In this document: piece by piece, positions 9,510-17,510 of the stretch
Layout: every line of letters begins with the position of its first letter
Position numbering within the stretch: the first letter of the stretch is position 1
NCBI GenBank assembly: GCA_964479595.1
Contig: CAYZMU010000017.1
Coordinates: forward strand, 1-25,144
Length of the DNA: 25,144 bases
Reading direction: 5' to 3'
Origin: Firm-04 sp964479595
Lineage (GTDB): Bacteria; Bacillota; Clostridia; Oscillospirales; Ruminococcaceae
Translations under genes and position numbers: made by a program
The notes under the pieces: model-generated
What the model saw: only the letters and a program-made list of their open reading frames with translations
What the model was told of the DNA's origin: nothing
Databases searched by the model: none

Positions 9510-10112
9510 ATGGCAAATCACGCAATCAACTGGAACACCGCGCGGTTTACGCTCGCGTGCGGGGTGGCGTCGCAGCTGCCGGCGGGGCAATTCCCGGAAA
9601 TCGCGTTCGCGGGGCATTCCAATGTCGGGAAGTCCACGCTGCTCAACAAGCTTTTCGGGCGCAAAAATCTCGCGCGGGTGAGTTCTGTGCCGGGGAAGAC
9701 CGCGACGATTAACTTCTACACCTGTTCGGACGTCCATTTTGTGGACCTGCCGGGCTACGGCTACGCCAAGGCGTCGAAACAGGAACGCGCGCGCTGGCGC
9801 GAACTCATCAACGGCTACCTGCAGAGCGAGCGGGACCTGCGGGCGGTGCTCGAGCTTGTCGACCTGCGCCACCCGCCGACGAAACAGGACGTTCAGATGA
9901 TTGACTTCATGATTGACACGGAAGTGCCCTTCGCGGTGATTCTGACAAAAGCGGACAAATTAAACAAAACGCAGCGCGCGGAGCGGCTGGAAGCGCTGCG
10001 GGAGGAACTGCCGCAATTTGAGGACCTGCATACCATTGTGTTCTCCTCCGTGACGGGCGAGGGCGTCGAGGCGCTGCGCGAACTCATTGAGGAAGTAACG
10101 GCGGACGAGTGA
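9510..10112 (+). CDS. engB: Ribosome biogenesis GTP-binding protein EngB (YsxC/YihA)
   Basis: Essential small GTPase that takes part in assembly of the large ribosomal subunit. The 200-residue length is standard. GTPase motifs are G1 GHSNVGKS (35-42), G3 DLPGYGYA (79-86), G4 TKAD (146-149) and G5 near SSVTGEG (179-185). PGKTATINFY is the family-specific switch I region. It starts nine bases after the lon stop with a poor ribosome binding site (GGCGG), suggesting coupling to lon. The lon-engB pairing is widespread in Firmicutes. Confidence 0.96.
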   Translation: MANHAINWNTARFTLACGVASQLPAGQFPEIAFAGHSNVGKSTLLNKLFGRKNLARVSSVPGKTATINFYTCSDVHFVDLPGYGYAKASKQERARWRELINGYLQSERDLRAVLELVDLRHPPTKQDVQMIDFMIDTEVPFAVILTKADKLNKTQRAERLEALREELPQFEDLHTIVFSSVTGEGVEALRELIEEVTADE

Positions 10113-10127
10113 AAGGAGCGCGGGCAT

Positions 10128-10871
10128 ATGAGCCGGGAGGAACAAGGCGAGCTGAAAAAACTGCGTGAGGCGGTCGGAAACGCGAAACGAATCGTATTCT
10201 TCGGCGGGGCGGGCGTTTCCACGGAGAGCGGGATACCCGATTTCCGCAGCGTGGACGGGCTCTACCACCAGAAATACGACGAGCCGCCCGAAACCATTTT
10301 AAGCCACAGCTATTTTCTCTCGAATCCGGAGGGGTTTTTCCGGTTCTATCGGGATAAAATGCTCTATCTGGACGCCAAGCCCAACGCCGCGCACGAAAAA
10401 CTTGCCGAACTTGAGCGCGAGGGCAAATTGACGGCGGTCATCACCCAGAACATCGACGGGCTGCACAGCAAGGCGGGGAGCAAATGTGTGCTGGAGCTGC
10501 ACGGCAGCGTGCTGCGCAACCACTGCCTCGACTGCGGCAAGTTCTGGCCGGTGGAGGCGGTGCTGGGCAGCAAGGGCGTGCCGCGCTGCGAGCAATGCGG
10601 CGGCATCATTAAGCCCGACGTCGTGCTCTATGAGGAACCGCTCGACCAGACCGTCATGGAGCAGGCGATTGAACATATCCGCAAGGCGGACCTGATGATC
10701 ATCGGCGGGACCTCGCTTTCGGTCTACCCCGCGGCGGGGCTTATCCACTACTTCAGACAGGACGGCGTCACACGCAAAATCGCGCTCATAAACCGCGATA
10801 TTACGCCCTTTGACAAGCAGGCGGACATTCTGCTGCGCGGCAAAATCGGGGAGGTTTTCAGCGCGCTCTGA
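10128..10871 (+). CDS. cobB: NAD-dependent protein deacylase, sirtuin family
   Basis: Sir2-type enzyme that removes acyl groups from protein lysines using NAD. Motifs in the 247 residues are GGAGVSTESGIPDFRS (26-41, NAD binding), TQNIDGLHSKAG (106-117) and the catalytic His125 in ELHGS. The structural zinc is held by Cys133, Cys136, Cys154 and Cys157 (CLDC and CEQC). KPDVVLYEE and GGTSLSVYPAAG complete the Rossmann fold. It starts 15 bases after engB with a GAAAGGAG site, so it likely shares the lon-engB message. Its substrates cannot be told from sequence. No obvious terminator follows. Confidence 0.94.
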   Translation: MSREEQGELKKLREAVGNAKRIVFFGGAGVSTESGIPDFRSVDGLYHQKYDEPPETILSHSYFLSNPEGFFRFYRDKMLYLDAKPNAAHEKLAELEREGKLTAVITQNIDGLHSKAGSKCVLELHGSVLRNHCLDCGKFWPVEAVLGSKGVPRCEQCGGIIKPDVVLYEEPLDQTVMEQAIEHIRKADLMIIGGTSLSVYPAAGLIHYFRQDGVTRKIALINRDITPFDKQADILLRGKIGEVFSAL

Positions 10872-10935
10872 GGGGCGATTTCATCATTCTGTCACATAAT
10901 ATTCACAAAACGCACATTTATCGGGCTGTGTTTTG

Positions 10936-10944
10936 TGTTATAAT
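10936..10944 (+). promoter_or_regulatory. Promoter for rpsO (extended -10)
   Basis: TGTTATAAT at 10936-10944 is a full extended -10 element. The sequence around 10916-10921 shows no good -35 hexamer, which fits promoters that depend on the extended -10. Transcription would begin near 10951, leaving a leader of about 118 bases before rpsO. Confidence 0.7.
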
Positions 10945-10950
10945 AAAAAT

Positions 10951-11068
10951 GCCGTTTACTCGGACTTGGGATATAAGCCCCGAATCGCCGCGTTTGATGG
11001 CGCGGCGGGGGAGGTTCACCTGCCCTTGTCTGTGTTTACAGGAAATTGAAAGCAAAGGGGTGAAGACG
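10951..11068 (+). promoter_or_regulatory. Structured 5' leader of rpsO, possible S15 autoregulatory RNA
   Basis: The leader contains a perfect seven-base-pair hairpin, CGCCGCG (10986-10992) and CGCGGCG (11001-11007), with an eight-base loop. It is followed by a second stem of the form GGG-AGG-ttca-CCT-CCC at about 11008-11025 and a small CTGT/ACAG hairpin near 11030-11040. The AGGGG binding site at 11056-11060 could pair with the CCCC of 10978-10981. Ribosomal protein S15 binds its own leader in several bacterial groups, using differing structures. That this leader does so is inference. Confidence 0.4.
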
Positions 11069-11335
11069 ATGCTTCGCAAGGAAGAAAAGCAGGAGGTCAT
11101 TCGCGCGAACGCCACGCACGAGGGCGACACCGGTTCGCCGGAGGTTCAGATCGCCATTCTGACGCGCCGTATCAATGACCTGAACGCGCACCTGAAGACC
11201 CATCCGAAGGACTACCATTCCTACCGCGGTCTGCTCAAGATGGTCGGGCGCAGACGGAATCTGCTCGGGTATCTGAAAAACAAGGATATCGCGCGCTACC
11301 GCGCTACGATCGAGCGTCTGGGGCTGCGCAAGTAG
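11069..11335 (+). CDS. rpsO: 30S ribosomal protein S15
   Basis: Primary 16S rRNA-binding protein of the small-subunit platform. The 88 residues show the family core HEGDTGSPEVQIAILT, HLKTHPKDYHSYRGLLKMVGRRRNLL and YLKNKDIARYRATIERLGLRK. The start at ATG 11069 gives the normal length and has an AGGGGTG site eight or so bases upstream; a longer in-frame reading to 10928 runs through the promoter and leader and is rejected. Its own promoter and a structured leader precede it. pnp lies downstream after two hairpins, the same order as in many bacteria. Confidence 0.97.
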   Translation: MLRKEEKQEVIRANATHEGDTGSPEVQIAILTRRINDLNAHLKTHPKDYHSYRGLLKMVGRRRNLLGYLKNKDIARYRATIERLGLRK

Positions 11336-11345
11336 CGTGCCCGCG

Positions 11346-11378
11346 GCGGAGGGAGGAAGACGGGCTTTCTCCCTCTGC
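11346..11378 (+). terminator. Hairpin after rpsO, possible attenuator or weak terminator
   Basis: GCGGAGGGAGGAAG (11346-11359) pairs with CTTTCTCCCTCTGC (11365-11378) over 14 base pairs, with two G-U pairs and a five-base loop. Only ATTTG follows, so it would be a poor terminator. It may trim or stabilise the rpsO message, or let part of the transcription continue into pnp. Confidence 0.5.
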
Positions 11379-11412
11379 ATTTGACGCCCTTCCGATTCGC
11401 GCCGTGCGTGTG

Positions 11413-11467
11413 TTAGCATAAAATCGCGTGCTTTCGAGGTTTTGCGGAGCGCGGGATTTTGTGCTAA
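11413..11467 (+). promoter_or_regulatory. Long hairpin in the rpsO-pnp gap, candidate RNase III/PNPase control site
   Basis: Bases 11413-11432 pair with 11448-11467 in a 20-base-pair stem broken by one mismatch (11426 against 11454) and containing two G-U pairs; the loop is about 15 bases. The outer arms are TTAGCATAAAATC and GATTTTGTGCTAA. In E. coli the pnp leader forms a long stem cut by RNase III, after which PNPase removes the duplex and represses its own synthesis. The present stem has the right place, length and regularity for such control; function here is inferred. Confidence 0.5.
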
Positions 11468-11521
11468 ACCGCCTCCGCGTCCTGTTTCGGGAAGGGCAAC
11501 AAAACGAGGAGGATTACCCGA

Positions 11522-13651
11522 ATGTTTGAAAACCACAAGATTTACCGTACGACCTTCTGCGGGCGCGAGCTGACGATTGAGACAGGCAAGACCTGCGAGC
11601 TTTCCGGCGGCTCCTGCTGGGTGCGCTACGGCGACACCGTCGTGATGGCGAACGTCACGGCGAGCGAAAAACCGCGTGAGGGCGTGGATTTCTTCCCGCT
11701 TTCCGTGGACTATGAGGAAAAGCTCTACAGCGTCGGCAGAATCCCGGGCAGCTTCATGAAGCGCGAGGGCAAGCCCTCCGAGCACGCCATTCTGACCTCC
11801 CGCTGTGTGGACCGCCCGATTCGTCCGCTCTTCCCGAAGGATATGCGCAACGACGTCGCGGTCGTGATGACGGTGCTGTCCGTGGACCAGGACGCGATGC
11901 CCGAAATCTGCGGCATGATCGGCACTTCCGTGGCGCTGTCCATCTCGGATATTCCGTGGAACGGCCCCATCGGCGGCGTGGAAGTCGGGCTCTGCGACGG
12001 CGAGATTATCCTGATGCCGAATCAGGAGCAGCGCGCGTGTTCGGACTTAAAACTCACCGTGGCGGCAACCGCGGAAAAAATCGTCATGATTGAGGCGGGC
12101 GCGAACGAAGTCCCCGAAGACGTGATGCTGGAATGCATTCTCAAGGCGCACGAGGAAATCAAGAAGCTCGTCGCGTTCATCAGCGATATCCAGAAGGAAA
12201 TCGGCAAGCCGAAGTTCGCGTTTGAATCCATGGAAGTCGACCACGCGCTCTTTGAGGAGATTGAGAATTTCGCGCGCAAGGACGTGGAGCAGGCGCTCGA
12301 CACCAACGACAAGAATGTCCGCGAGGCGCGCCTGAAACCCATCAAGGACGCCATTCACGAGAAATTCGACGGGGAGAACGCCGAGCGCGTCCCGATGATT
12401 GACGAATGTATTTACAAACTGCAGAAAACGATTGTCCGCGACTGGCTCTATCAGGGCAAGCGCGTGGACGGGCGGAAGATTGACGAAATCCGGCCGCTCG
12501 CGGCGGAAGTCGGGGTGCTGCCGAGAGTCCACGGTTCGGGGCTTTTCACGCGCGGCCAGACACAGGTGCTGACCATCGCGACGCTCGGGCCCATCTCCGA
12601 CGCGCAGCGCATTGACGGGCTCGACGAAAACGAGGAAACCAAGCGCTATATGCACCAGTACAACTTCCCGTCCTATTCCGTCGGGGAGACCAAGCCCAGC
12701 AGGGGTCCGGGCAGGCGCGAAATCGGGCACGGCGCGCTCGCGGAACGCGCACTGGTGCCGGTTCTGCCGTCCGTGGAGGAATTCCCCTACGCCATGCGGC
12801 TGGTTTCTGAAGTCCTCAGTTCCAACGGTTCGACCTCGCAGGGCTCGATCTGTGGTTCCACGCTCGCGCTCATGGACGCCGGCGTGCCGATTAAGGCGCC
12901 TGTGGCGGGCATTTCCTGCGGGCTGATTACGAAGCCGGATTCCGACGAGTTCATGACCATGGTGGACATTCAGGGGCTCGAGGATTTCTTCGGCGACATG
13001 GATTTCAAGGTCGGCGGCACGCACAAGGGCATTACCGCGATTCAGGTGGACATCAAGGTGGACGGGCTCACCCCCGCCATCATCAAAGAGGCGTTCGAAA
13101 AGACGCGCAAGGCAAGGCTCTATATCCTTGACGAGATCATGCTCAAGGCCATCCCCGCCCCGCGCGAAACCGTCAGCAAGTACGCCCCGAAGATGCTCCA
13201 GACCCGCGTCCCCGTGGACAAGATCCGCGAAGTCATCGGCTCCGGCGGAAAGGTTATCCAGAAAATCTCAGCCGAATGCGACGTCAAGATCGATATCAAC
13301 GAGGACGGCAGCGTCTTTGTTTCGGGCATTGACCTCGACAACGCGCAGAAGGCGATACAGATTGTCGATACCATCGCCAACGGGCCGGAAATCGGCGCCA
13401 TCTACAAGGGCAAGGTCACGGGAATCCAGCCGTTCGGCGCCTTCGTGGAGATTGTGCCGGGCAAGGAAGGGCTGGTGCATATCTCCAAGCTTGACCGCCG
13501 CCGCGTGGAGCGCACGGAAGACGTGGTCTCCTTGGGCGACGAGATTGTCGTAAAGGTCATGGAGATTGACGAGGCGCGCGGGAAGATTTCGCTGTCGCGC
13601 AAGGACGCGCTGGCGGAACTCGAGGCGAGAAAGCAGCTCAAAACCGAATAA
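11522..13651 (+). CDS. pnp: Polyribonucleotide nucleotidyltransferase (PNPase)
   Basis: Phosphorolytic 3'-5' exoribonuclease of mRNA decay. The 709-residue chain has the full domain set: first RNase PH-like domain (about 12-145), helical linker, second catalytic RNase PH-like domain (about 310-545, with FTRGQTQVL and the SDEFMTMVDIQGLEDFFGDM stretch), KH domain (about 560-620, with IREVIGSGGKVIQKI) and S1 domain (about 625-695, GKVTGIQPFGAFVEI). The start ATG 11522 follows a GAGGAGG site. A long hairpin precedes it and a strong intrinsic terminator follows. The gene order after rpsO supports linked control. Confidence 0.98.
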   Translation: MFENHKIYRTTFCGRELTIETGKTCELSGGSCWVRYGDTVVMANVTASEKPREGVDFFPLSVDYEEKLYSVGRIPGSFMKREGKPSEHAILTSRCVDRPIRPLFPKDMRNDVAVVMTVLSVDQDAMPEICGMIGTSVALSISDIPWNGPIGGVEVGLCDGEIILMPNQEQRACSDLKLTVAATAEKIVMIEAGANEVPEDVMLECILKAHEEIKKLVAFISDIQKEIGKPKFAFESMEVDHALFEEIENFARKDVEQALDTNDKNVREARLKPIKDAIHEKFDGENAERVPMIDECIYKLQKTIVRDWLYQGKRVDGRKIDEIRPLAAEVGVLPRVHGSGLFTRGQTQVLTIATLGPISDAQRIDGLDENEETKRYMHQYNFPSYSVGETKPSRGPGRREIGHGALAERALVPVLPSVEEFPYAMRLVSEVLSSNGSTSQGSICGSTLALMDAGVPIKAPVAGISCGLITKPDSDEFMTMVDIQGLEDFFGDMDFKVGGTHKGITAIQVDIKVDGLTPAIIKEAFEKTRKARLYILDEIMLKAIPAPRETVSKYAPKMLQTRVPVDKIREVIGSGGKVIQKISAECDVKIDINEDGSVFVSGIDLDNAQKAIQIVDTIANGPEIGAIYKGKVTGIQPFGAFVEIVPGKEGLVHISKLDRRRVERTEDVVSLGDEIVVKVMEIDEARGKISLSRKDALAELEARKQLKTE

Positions 13652-13657
13652 ACTTTT

Positions 13658-13690
13658 CAGGCGGTGTCCGAGAAGACGCCGCCTGTTTTT
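13658..13690 (+). terminator. Intrinsic terminator after pnp
   Basis: CAGGCGGTGTC (13658-13668) pairs with GACGCCGCCTG (13675-13685) over 11 base pairs including one G-U, with a six-base loop, followed directly by TTTTT (13686-13690). It lies seven bases after the pnp stop. On the opposite strand no T run follows, so it should stop only the plus-strand transcript. Confidence 0.92.
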
Positions 13691-13759
13691 GTACTGTGAA
13701 TTCAGTAAAAGTTTTACGATTCCGGAGTCTGAGCAAATTCTCATGAGCAGCCGCGTTTC

Positions 13760-14758
13760 CTAAAGCAGGGCAATGACCTCCCGCGCGGTTTCCTCCGGCA
13801 AATCCAGAATGCCGAAATCCTTTTCCTTATAGTTCCACGCCGCCCGGCCGATGCCGTATTTCTCAAAGGCGCTGTGAATCGCCCGGTACCAGTTGACGGT
13901 ACTTTCGTTGTCCGCGAGCCCGATGACGCCGTATTCGCCGCAGTAGAGCGCGACGTCACGCTCCTGAGCCAGTTTGACGGCGCCGGCAAAGAGCGTATCA
14001 AAGAGCGAGGCGTCCACAGTCGCGCTTTCCGCCGCCATATCCCGCAGCGGGAGGTGGAGCGAGCGCGCCGCCTCCGCGTACTCCTGCGAGGAGACGGGGA
14101 ACGGCAGCCGGAAATCCGGCTTCATTCTGTCGACCCAGTAAGCCCCCTGATGCGTAAAGAGCAGCGGCTCATAGCAGTGAAAATTGTAAACAATATGTTC
14201 GTCATACGGCATATCGAGCGCGGGGAGCGTGGCGATGCTGTTGTTGTGGCAGCCGCCTATCAGAATGGGCACTTCCGGGGCGAGCGGACGGATTCTGCGC
14301 ACACACTCGCGCGCGATGGCGTTCCACTTATCGCTGTACTTGGTGTCGGTGACTTCGTTGAGCAGCTCAAACGCCATACGGTCCTCAAAATGCCCGAAAA
14401 TCCCGGCAAGCTGCTCCCAGAGGTGAAAGAACTTCTCCTGCAGCTCCGCGGAATCAAAGAAGCCTTCCTCGCGCTCGCCCGAATCGAACGAATAGCCGTA
14501 GGTTTTGTGCAAATCCAGCACCATCCGCAGCCCGTACTTCTCGCAGAGGCTCTGGGTGCGGCGCAGATAATCAAACCCGCCCGGGTTCTCGAAAAGCTCG
14601 TAATCCACGGGCACGCGGACATGGTCGAGCCCCCATGAAGCAATTTTAGCGAAATCCTCTTCCGTAATAAAACTTTGGTAGTGCGCGTCGCTGTGCTCGC
14701 CCTGGGAGAACCAGCCCCCCAGATCCACGCCCTTTTGAAACCCCTTGAAAACTTTCAT
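13760..14758 (-). CDS. Glycoside hydrolase family 5 enzyme, apparently cytoplasmic
   Basis: A 332-residue retaining glycosidase of the GH5 (cellulase superfamily) fold. Arg48 in HVRVPVDY, His84 in LDLHKTYG, acid/base Glu135 in FELLNEV, His194 in YNFHCYEP and nucleophile Glu275 in LYCGEYGV form the usual GH5 active-site set; Trp308 in AAWNYK fits the substrate platform. There is no signal peptide, so it should act inside the cell, perhaps on short glucosides or mannosides; the substrate is unknown. The Shine-Dalgarno GAGGAGG overlaps the thiC stop and only ten bases separate the genes. It is thus the last gene of the thiamine operon, which is unusual. No clear terminator follows. Confidence 0.9.
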   Translation of the reverse strand: MKVFKGFQKGVDLGGWFSQGEHSDAHYQSFITEEDFAKIASWGLDHVRVPVDYELFENPGGFDYLRRTQSLCEKYGLRMVLDLHKTYGYSFDSGEREEGFFDSAELQEKFFHLWEQLAGIFGHFEDRMAFELLNEVTDTKYSDKWNAIARECVRRIRPLAPEVPILIGGCHNNSIATLPALDMPYDEHIVYNFHCYEPLLFTHQGAYWVDRMKPDFRLPFPVSSQEYAEAARSLHLPLRDMAAESATVDASLFDTLFAGAVKLAQERDVALYCGEYGVIGLADNESTVNWYRAIHSAFEKYGIGRAAWNYKEKDFGILDLPEETAREVIALL

Positions 14759-14768
14759 GGCTGCCTCC

Positions 14769-16082
14769 TCATTTCTCCGTACAGAGCCGGACTTCCTCGC
14801 CGTTTAAAATCATGTTCGTCGTGCGCACGGCACACATCTTGCCGCACATGGAACAAGTGTGGCGTTCGGAAATCGGCGTGCTTTCGTAATATTCGCGCGC
14901 CTTCTTCGGGTCAATCGCGATTTTGAACATCGCCTCCCAGTCGAGCGCGTGCCTCGCTTCCGCCATGGCGTGGTCCGCGTCCGCGGCGTGGGGCAGGCCT
15001 TTCGCGATATCCGCCGCGTGCGCCGCGATTTTGCTCGCCATAATGCCCTCCTTGACGTCCGAGACATCCGGCAGGCGCAGATGCTCCGCCGGCGTGACGT
15101 AACAGAGGAAATCCGCGCCGCTCGCCGCCGCGATGGCGCCCCCGATGGCGGAGGTAATGTGGTCGTAGCCCGGCGCGATGTCCGTCACGAGCGGCCCCAG
15201 AACGTAGAACGGCGCGTTGTGGCACAGCCGCTTCTGCAGTTTCATGTTCGCCTCGATTTCGTTCATCGCCATGTGCCCCGGGCCTTCCACCATGACCTGC
15301 ACATTCTTCTCCCAGGCGCGTTCGGTCAGCGCGCCCAGCTCGATAAGCTCCGCGATCTGCCCGCCGTCGGTCGCGTCCTCAATGCAGCCCGGACGCAGCG
15401 CGTCACCCAGACTGATGGTCACGTCATATTCGTAAAGGATATCGAGCAGCTCGTCGTAATACTCGTAGAACGGGTTCTCGTTCCCCGTCATCATCATCCA
15501 CGCGAAGAGCAGCGAGCCGCCTCTGGAGACGATATTCATCTCGCGCTTGTCGCGCATGAAAGCCTCCACGGCGCGGCGGTTGATGCCCGCGTGAATCGTC
15601 ATGAAATCCACACCCGCCTCGGCGTGCGCGCGGCAGACGCTTAAGAAATCCTTCGCCGTGATGTCGAGCAGGTCTTTCTCCAGATAGCCGATCGCGTCGT
15701 ACATCGGCACGGTCCCTATCATCGCGGGGGATTTCTCAATGAGCTTTTCGCGGAAATCCCCGGTCTTGCCGTAATTGCTCAGGTCCATAATCGCGTCCGC
15801 GCCGCAGTCAATCGCCATCCGGACTTTCTCCATCTCGACGTCATAATCCTTCACGTCGCCCGAAATCCCGAGATTGACGTTAATCTTGGTGCGCATTTTG
15901 CTGCCGATGCCCGTCGGAGAAAGCGCGGTGTGGCGCACATTGCACGGGATACAGACCTCGCCCTTGGCGACCAGATCGCGCACCTGCTCCGGCTCGAGAT
16001 ATTCCGCCCTCGCGACCGCTTCCATCTGCGGCGTGACGATGCCCGCCTTCGCCGCCTCAATCTGTGTGTGATATTTGTTCAT
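14769..16082 (-). CDS. thiC: Phosphomethylpyrimidine synthase ThiC
   Basis: Radical-SAM-type enzyme that rearranges aminoimidazole ribotide into hydroxymethylpyrimidine phosphate, the pyrimidine half of thiamine. The 437 residues match the short ThiC form. Motifs include NVNLGISGD, FMTIHAGINRRAVE, GDALRPGCIEDATDGGQ, MVEGPGHMAMNEIEANM and PFYVLGPLVTDIAPGYDH. The C-terminal iron-sulfur cysteines are Cys410, Cys413 and Cys417 (CSMCGKMC), a CX2CX3C spacing rather than CX2CX4C. The start ATG 16082 (MNKYHTQIEAA) has an AAAGGA site; the longer reading to 16178 lies inside thiD and is rejected. The first 26 bases overlap the end of thiD. Confidence 0.96.
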   Translation of the reverse strand: MNKYHTQIEAAKAGIVTPQMEAVARAEYLEPEQVRDLVAKGEVCIPCNVRHTALSPTGIGSKMRTKINVNLGISGDVKDYDVEMEKVRMAIDCGADAIMDLSNYGKTGDFREKLIEKSPAMIGTVPMYDAIGYLEKDLLDITAKDFLSVCRAHAEAGVDFMTIHAGINRRAVEAFMRDKREMNIVSRGGSLLFAWMMMTGNENPFYEYYDELLDILYEYDVTISLGDALRPGCIEDATDGGQIAELIELGALTERAWEKNVQVMVEGPGHMAMNEIEANMKLQKRLCHNAPFYVLGPLVTDIAPGYDHITSAIGGAIAAASGADFLCYVTPAEHLRLPDVSDVKEGIMASKIAAHAADIAKGLPHAADADHAMAEARHALDWEAMFKIAIDPKKAREYYESTPISERHTCSMCGKMCAVRTTNMILNGEEVRLCTEK

Positions 16083-16881
16083 CTTGAATCCTTTCTTGCC
16101 CCGCTTGGGGGAAATTCCGCGCGACAGGCCCGCTGCCGTGCCCGAGGGAAAGTCCCGCCGCCAGCGCGCCCGCGACATATTCCTTCGCCTTCAAAGCCGC
16201 CTGAGGGAGCGCAAACCCCCGCGCGAGAAATACAGCCAGCGCGCTCGAAAAGGTGCAGCCCGTGCCGTGGGTGTTTTTTGCGGCGATTCGTTTGCCGCGC
16301 AGCCAGATGTTCTCCTCCCCCGCGCGCAGCAGATCGTCCGCCGAATCGGTAAGATGCCCGCCCTTGACAATCACCGCGCAGCCAAAGCTTTCGCAAAGTC
16401 TGCGCGCCGCGTCCTCCATCTGCGCGGGCGTTTCGCAGGGCTTTCCGGTGAGCGCGGCCGCCTCTGAAAGATTCGGGGTTATCACATCGAGCAGCGGGAA
16501 CAGCTGCCGTTTCATCTCCCGCACGGTGTCCGCGCCGCTGAGCGCCGCGCCTGTGGAGGCGCGCAGGACCGGGTCCAGAACGATACGCGGCGGGGAAAAC
16601 CTGCGCAGGCAGGAGGCTATCACGTCCGCCTGTTCCGCGTTCGCGATCATCCCGATTTTCACGGCGTCAGGCGGTATATCCTCGCAGACCGCCTCGATCT
16701 GGCGCGAAAGGGTCCGCGCGTCCGTCGCCTCCGCCCCGAAAACGCCGACTGTGTTCTGAATGGTCAGCGCGGTCACGGCACACATGGCGTACGCGCCGTT
16801 TACCGTAATGGTTTCGATATCCGCGCAGAGCCCCGCGCCGCCGCTCGGGTCGACCCCCGCGATGGCAAGCACCGTTTTCAT
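16057..16881 (-). CDS. thiD: Hydroxymethylpyrimidine/phosphomethylpyrimidine kinase ThiD
   Basis: Ribokinase-family kinase that phosphorylates hydroxymethylpyrimidine twice to give the pyrophosphate used by ThiE. The 274 residues show the N-terminal AGVDPSGGAGLCADI, the substrate-binding VKIGM, the ITPNLSEAAALTG segment and the anion hole NTHGTGCTFSSALA with Cys209. The C-terminal tail past about residue 250 is extended by the overlap with thiC. The ATG start at 16881 overlaps the thiE stop in an ATGA arrangement, so translation is probably coupled. Confidence 0.95.
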   Translation of the reverse strand: MKTVLAIAGVDPSGGAGLCADIETITVNGAYAMCAVTALTIQNTVGVFGAEATDARTLSRQIEAVCEDIPPDAVKIGMIANAEQADVIASCLRRFSPPRIVLDPVLRASTGAALSGADTVREMKRQLFPLLDVITPNLSEAAALTGKPCETPAQMEDAARRLCESFGCAVIVKGGHLTDSADDLLRAGEENIWLRGKRIAAKNTHGTGCTFSSALAVFLARGFALPQAALKAKEYVAGALAAGLSLGHGSGPVARNFPQAGQERIQDEQISHTD

Positions 16882-17510
16882 ATTCTTGCCCCCGAAAAAG
16901 CCGCTTTAAGCCCTTTTGCCGCCGCCGCGATATCCCGCGCGCCAAAGAGAGCTGAAACCACCGCGACGCCGTCCGCGCCGAGGCTGCGCGCCAAGGCGGC
17001 GTTTTGCTCCGTGATGCCGCCGATGGCGACTACCGGAATCTTCACCGTTTCGCAAATCTCCCGGACTGTCTCCTGAGAAACGCGCACGGCGTCGCTTTTG
17101 GTCGGGGAGGCAAAGAGCGCCCCCACGCCCAGATAATCCGCGCCCTCGCTTTGCGCCGCCAGCGCGCGGTCCGTTGTTTTCGCCGTCGCGCCAATCAGGA
17201 AGCCCTCCCCCGCCGCCGCGCGGGCCTCCCGAACGGGCGTGTCCTCAAGCCCCAGATGCACGCCCTGCGCACCGCCTTTCAAAGCGGCCGAGAGATTGTC
17301 GTTTACGATCAGCGGCACGCCGTACGCCGCGCAGACGGGTTTCAGAAGGCGTATCTCCTCCAAAAGCCGCGCCTCGTCCGCGCCTTTGTCGCGCAGCTGC
17401 ACACAGGTCACACCGCCGCGCAGCGCCTCCTCCACAGCCGTTATAAGCGGTCTGCCGCCCAGAGAACCGGCGTCGGCGACCGCGTAGAGCAAGAGCTGCT
17501 CCCGTTTCAT
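16878..17510 (-). CDS. thiE: Thiamine phosphate synthase ThiE
   Basis: TIM-barrel enzyme that couples the pyrimidine pyrophosphate to the thiazole carboxylate phosphate, giving thiamine phosphate. The 210 residues carry VQLRDKGAD (pyrophosphate site), LIVNDN (usually NDR), GVHLGLED, IGATAKT, DYLGVGALFASPTKSDA and VVAIGGI, in family order. This copy has the full substrate-binding set, unlike the neighbouring TenI paralogue, so it is taken as the true synthase. It overlaps both tenI and thiD by four bases. Confidence 0.94.
   Translation of the reverse strand: MKREQLLLYAVADAGSLGGRPLITAVEEALRGGVTCVQLRDKGADEARLLEEIRLLKPVCAAYGVPLIVNDNLSAALKGGAQGVHLGLEDTPVREARAAAGEGFLIGATAKTTDRALAAQSEGADYLGVGALFASPTKSDAVRVSQETVREICETVKIPVVAIGGITEQNAALARSLGADGVAVVSALFGARDIAAAAKGLKAAFSGARI

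Noticed and set aside
10928..11068. In-frame upstream extension of rpsO
   Set aside because: It would start inside the -10 element and run through the structured leader; ATG 11069 gives the normal S15 length with a good binding site.
13705..13717. GTAAAAGTTTTAC palindrome after the pnp terminator
   Set aside because: A short AT palindrome with a one-base centre cannot form a useful hairpin, and nothing else suggests an operator between two converging genes.
16083..16178. N-terminal extension of thiC
   Set aside because: The extra residues are a basic shadow of the thiD end and the ThiC start MNKYHTQ at 16082 has its own ribosome binding site.
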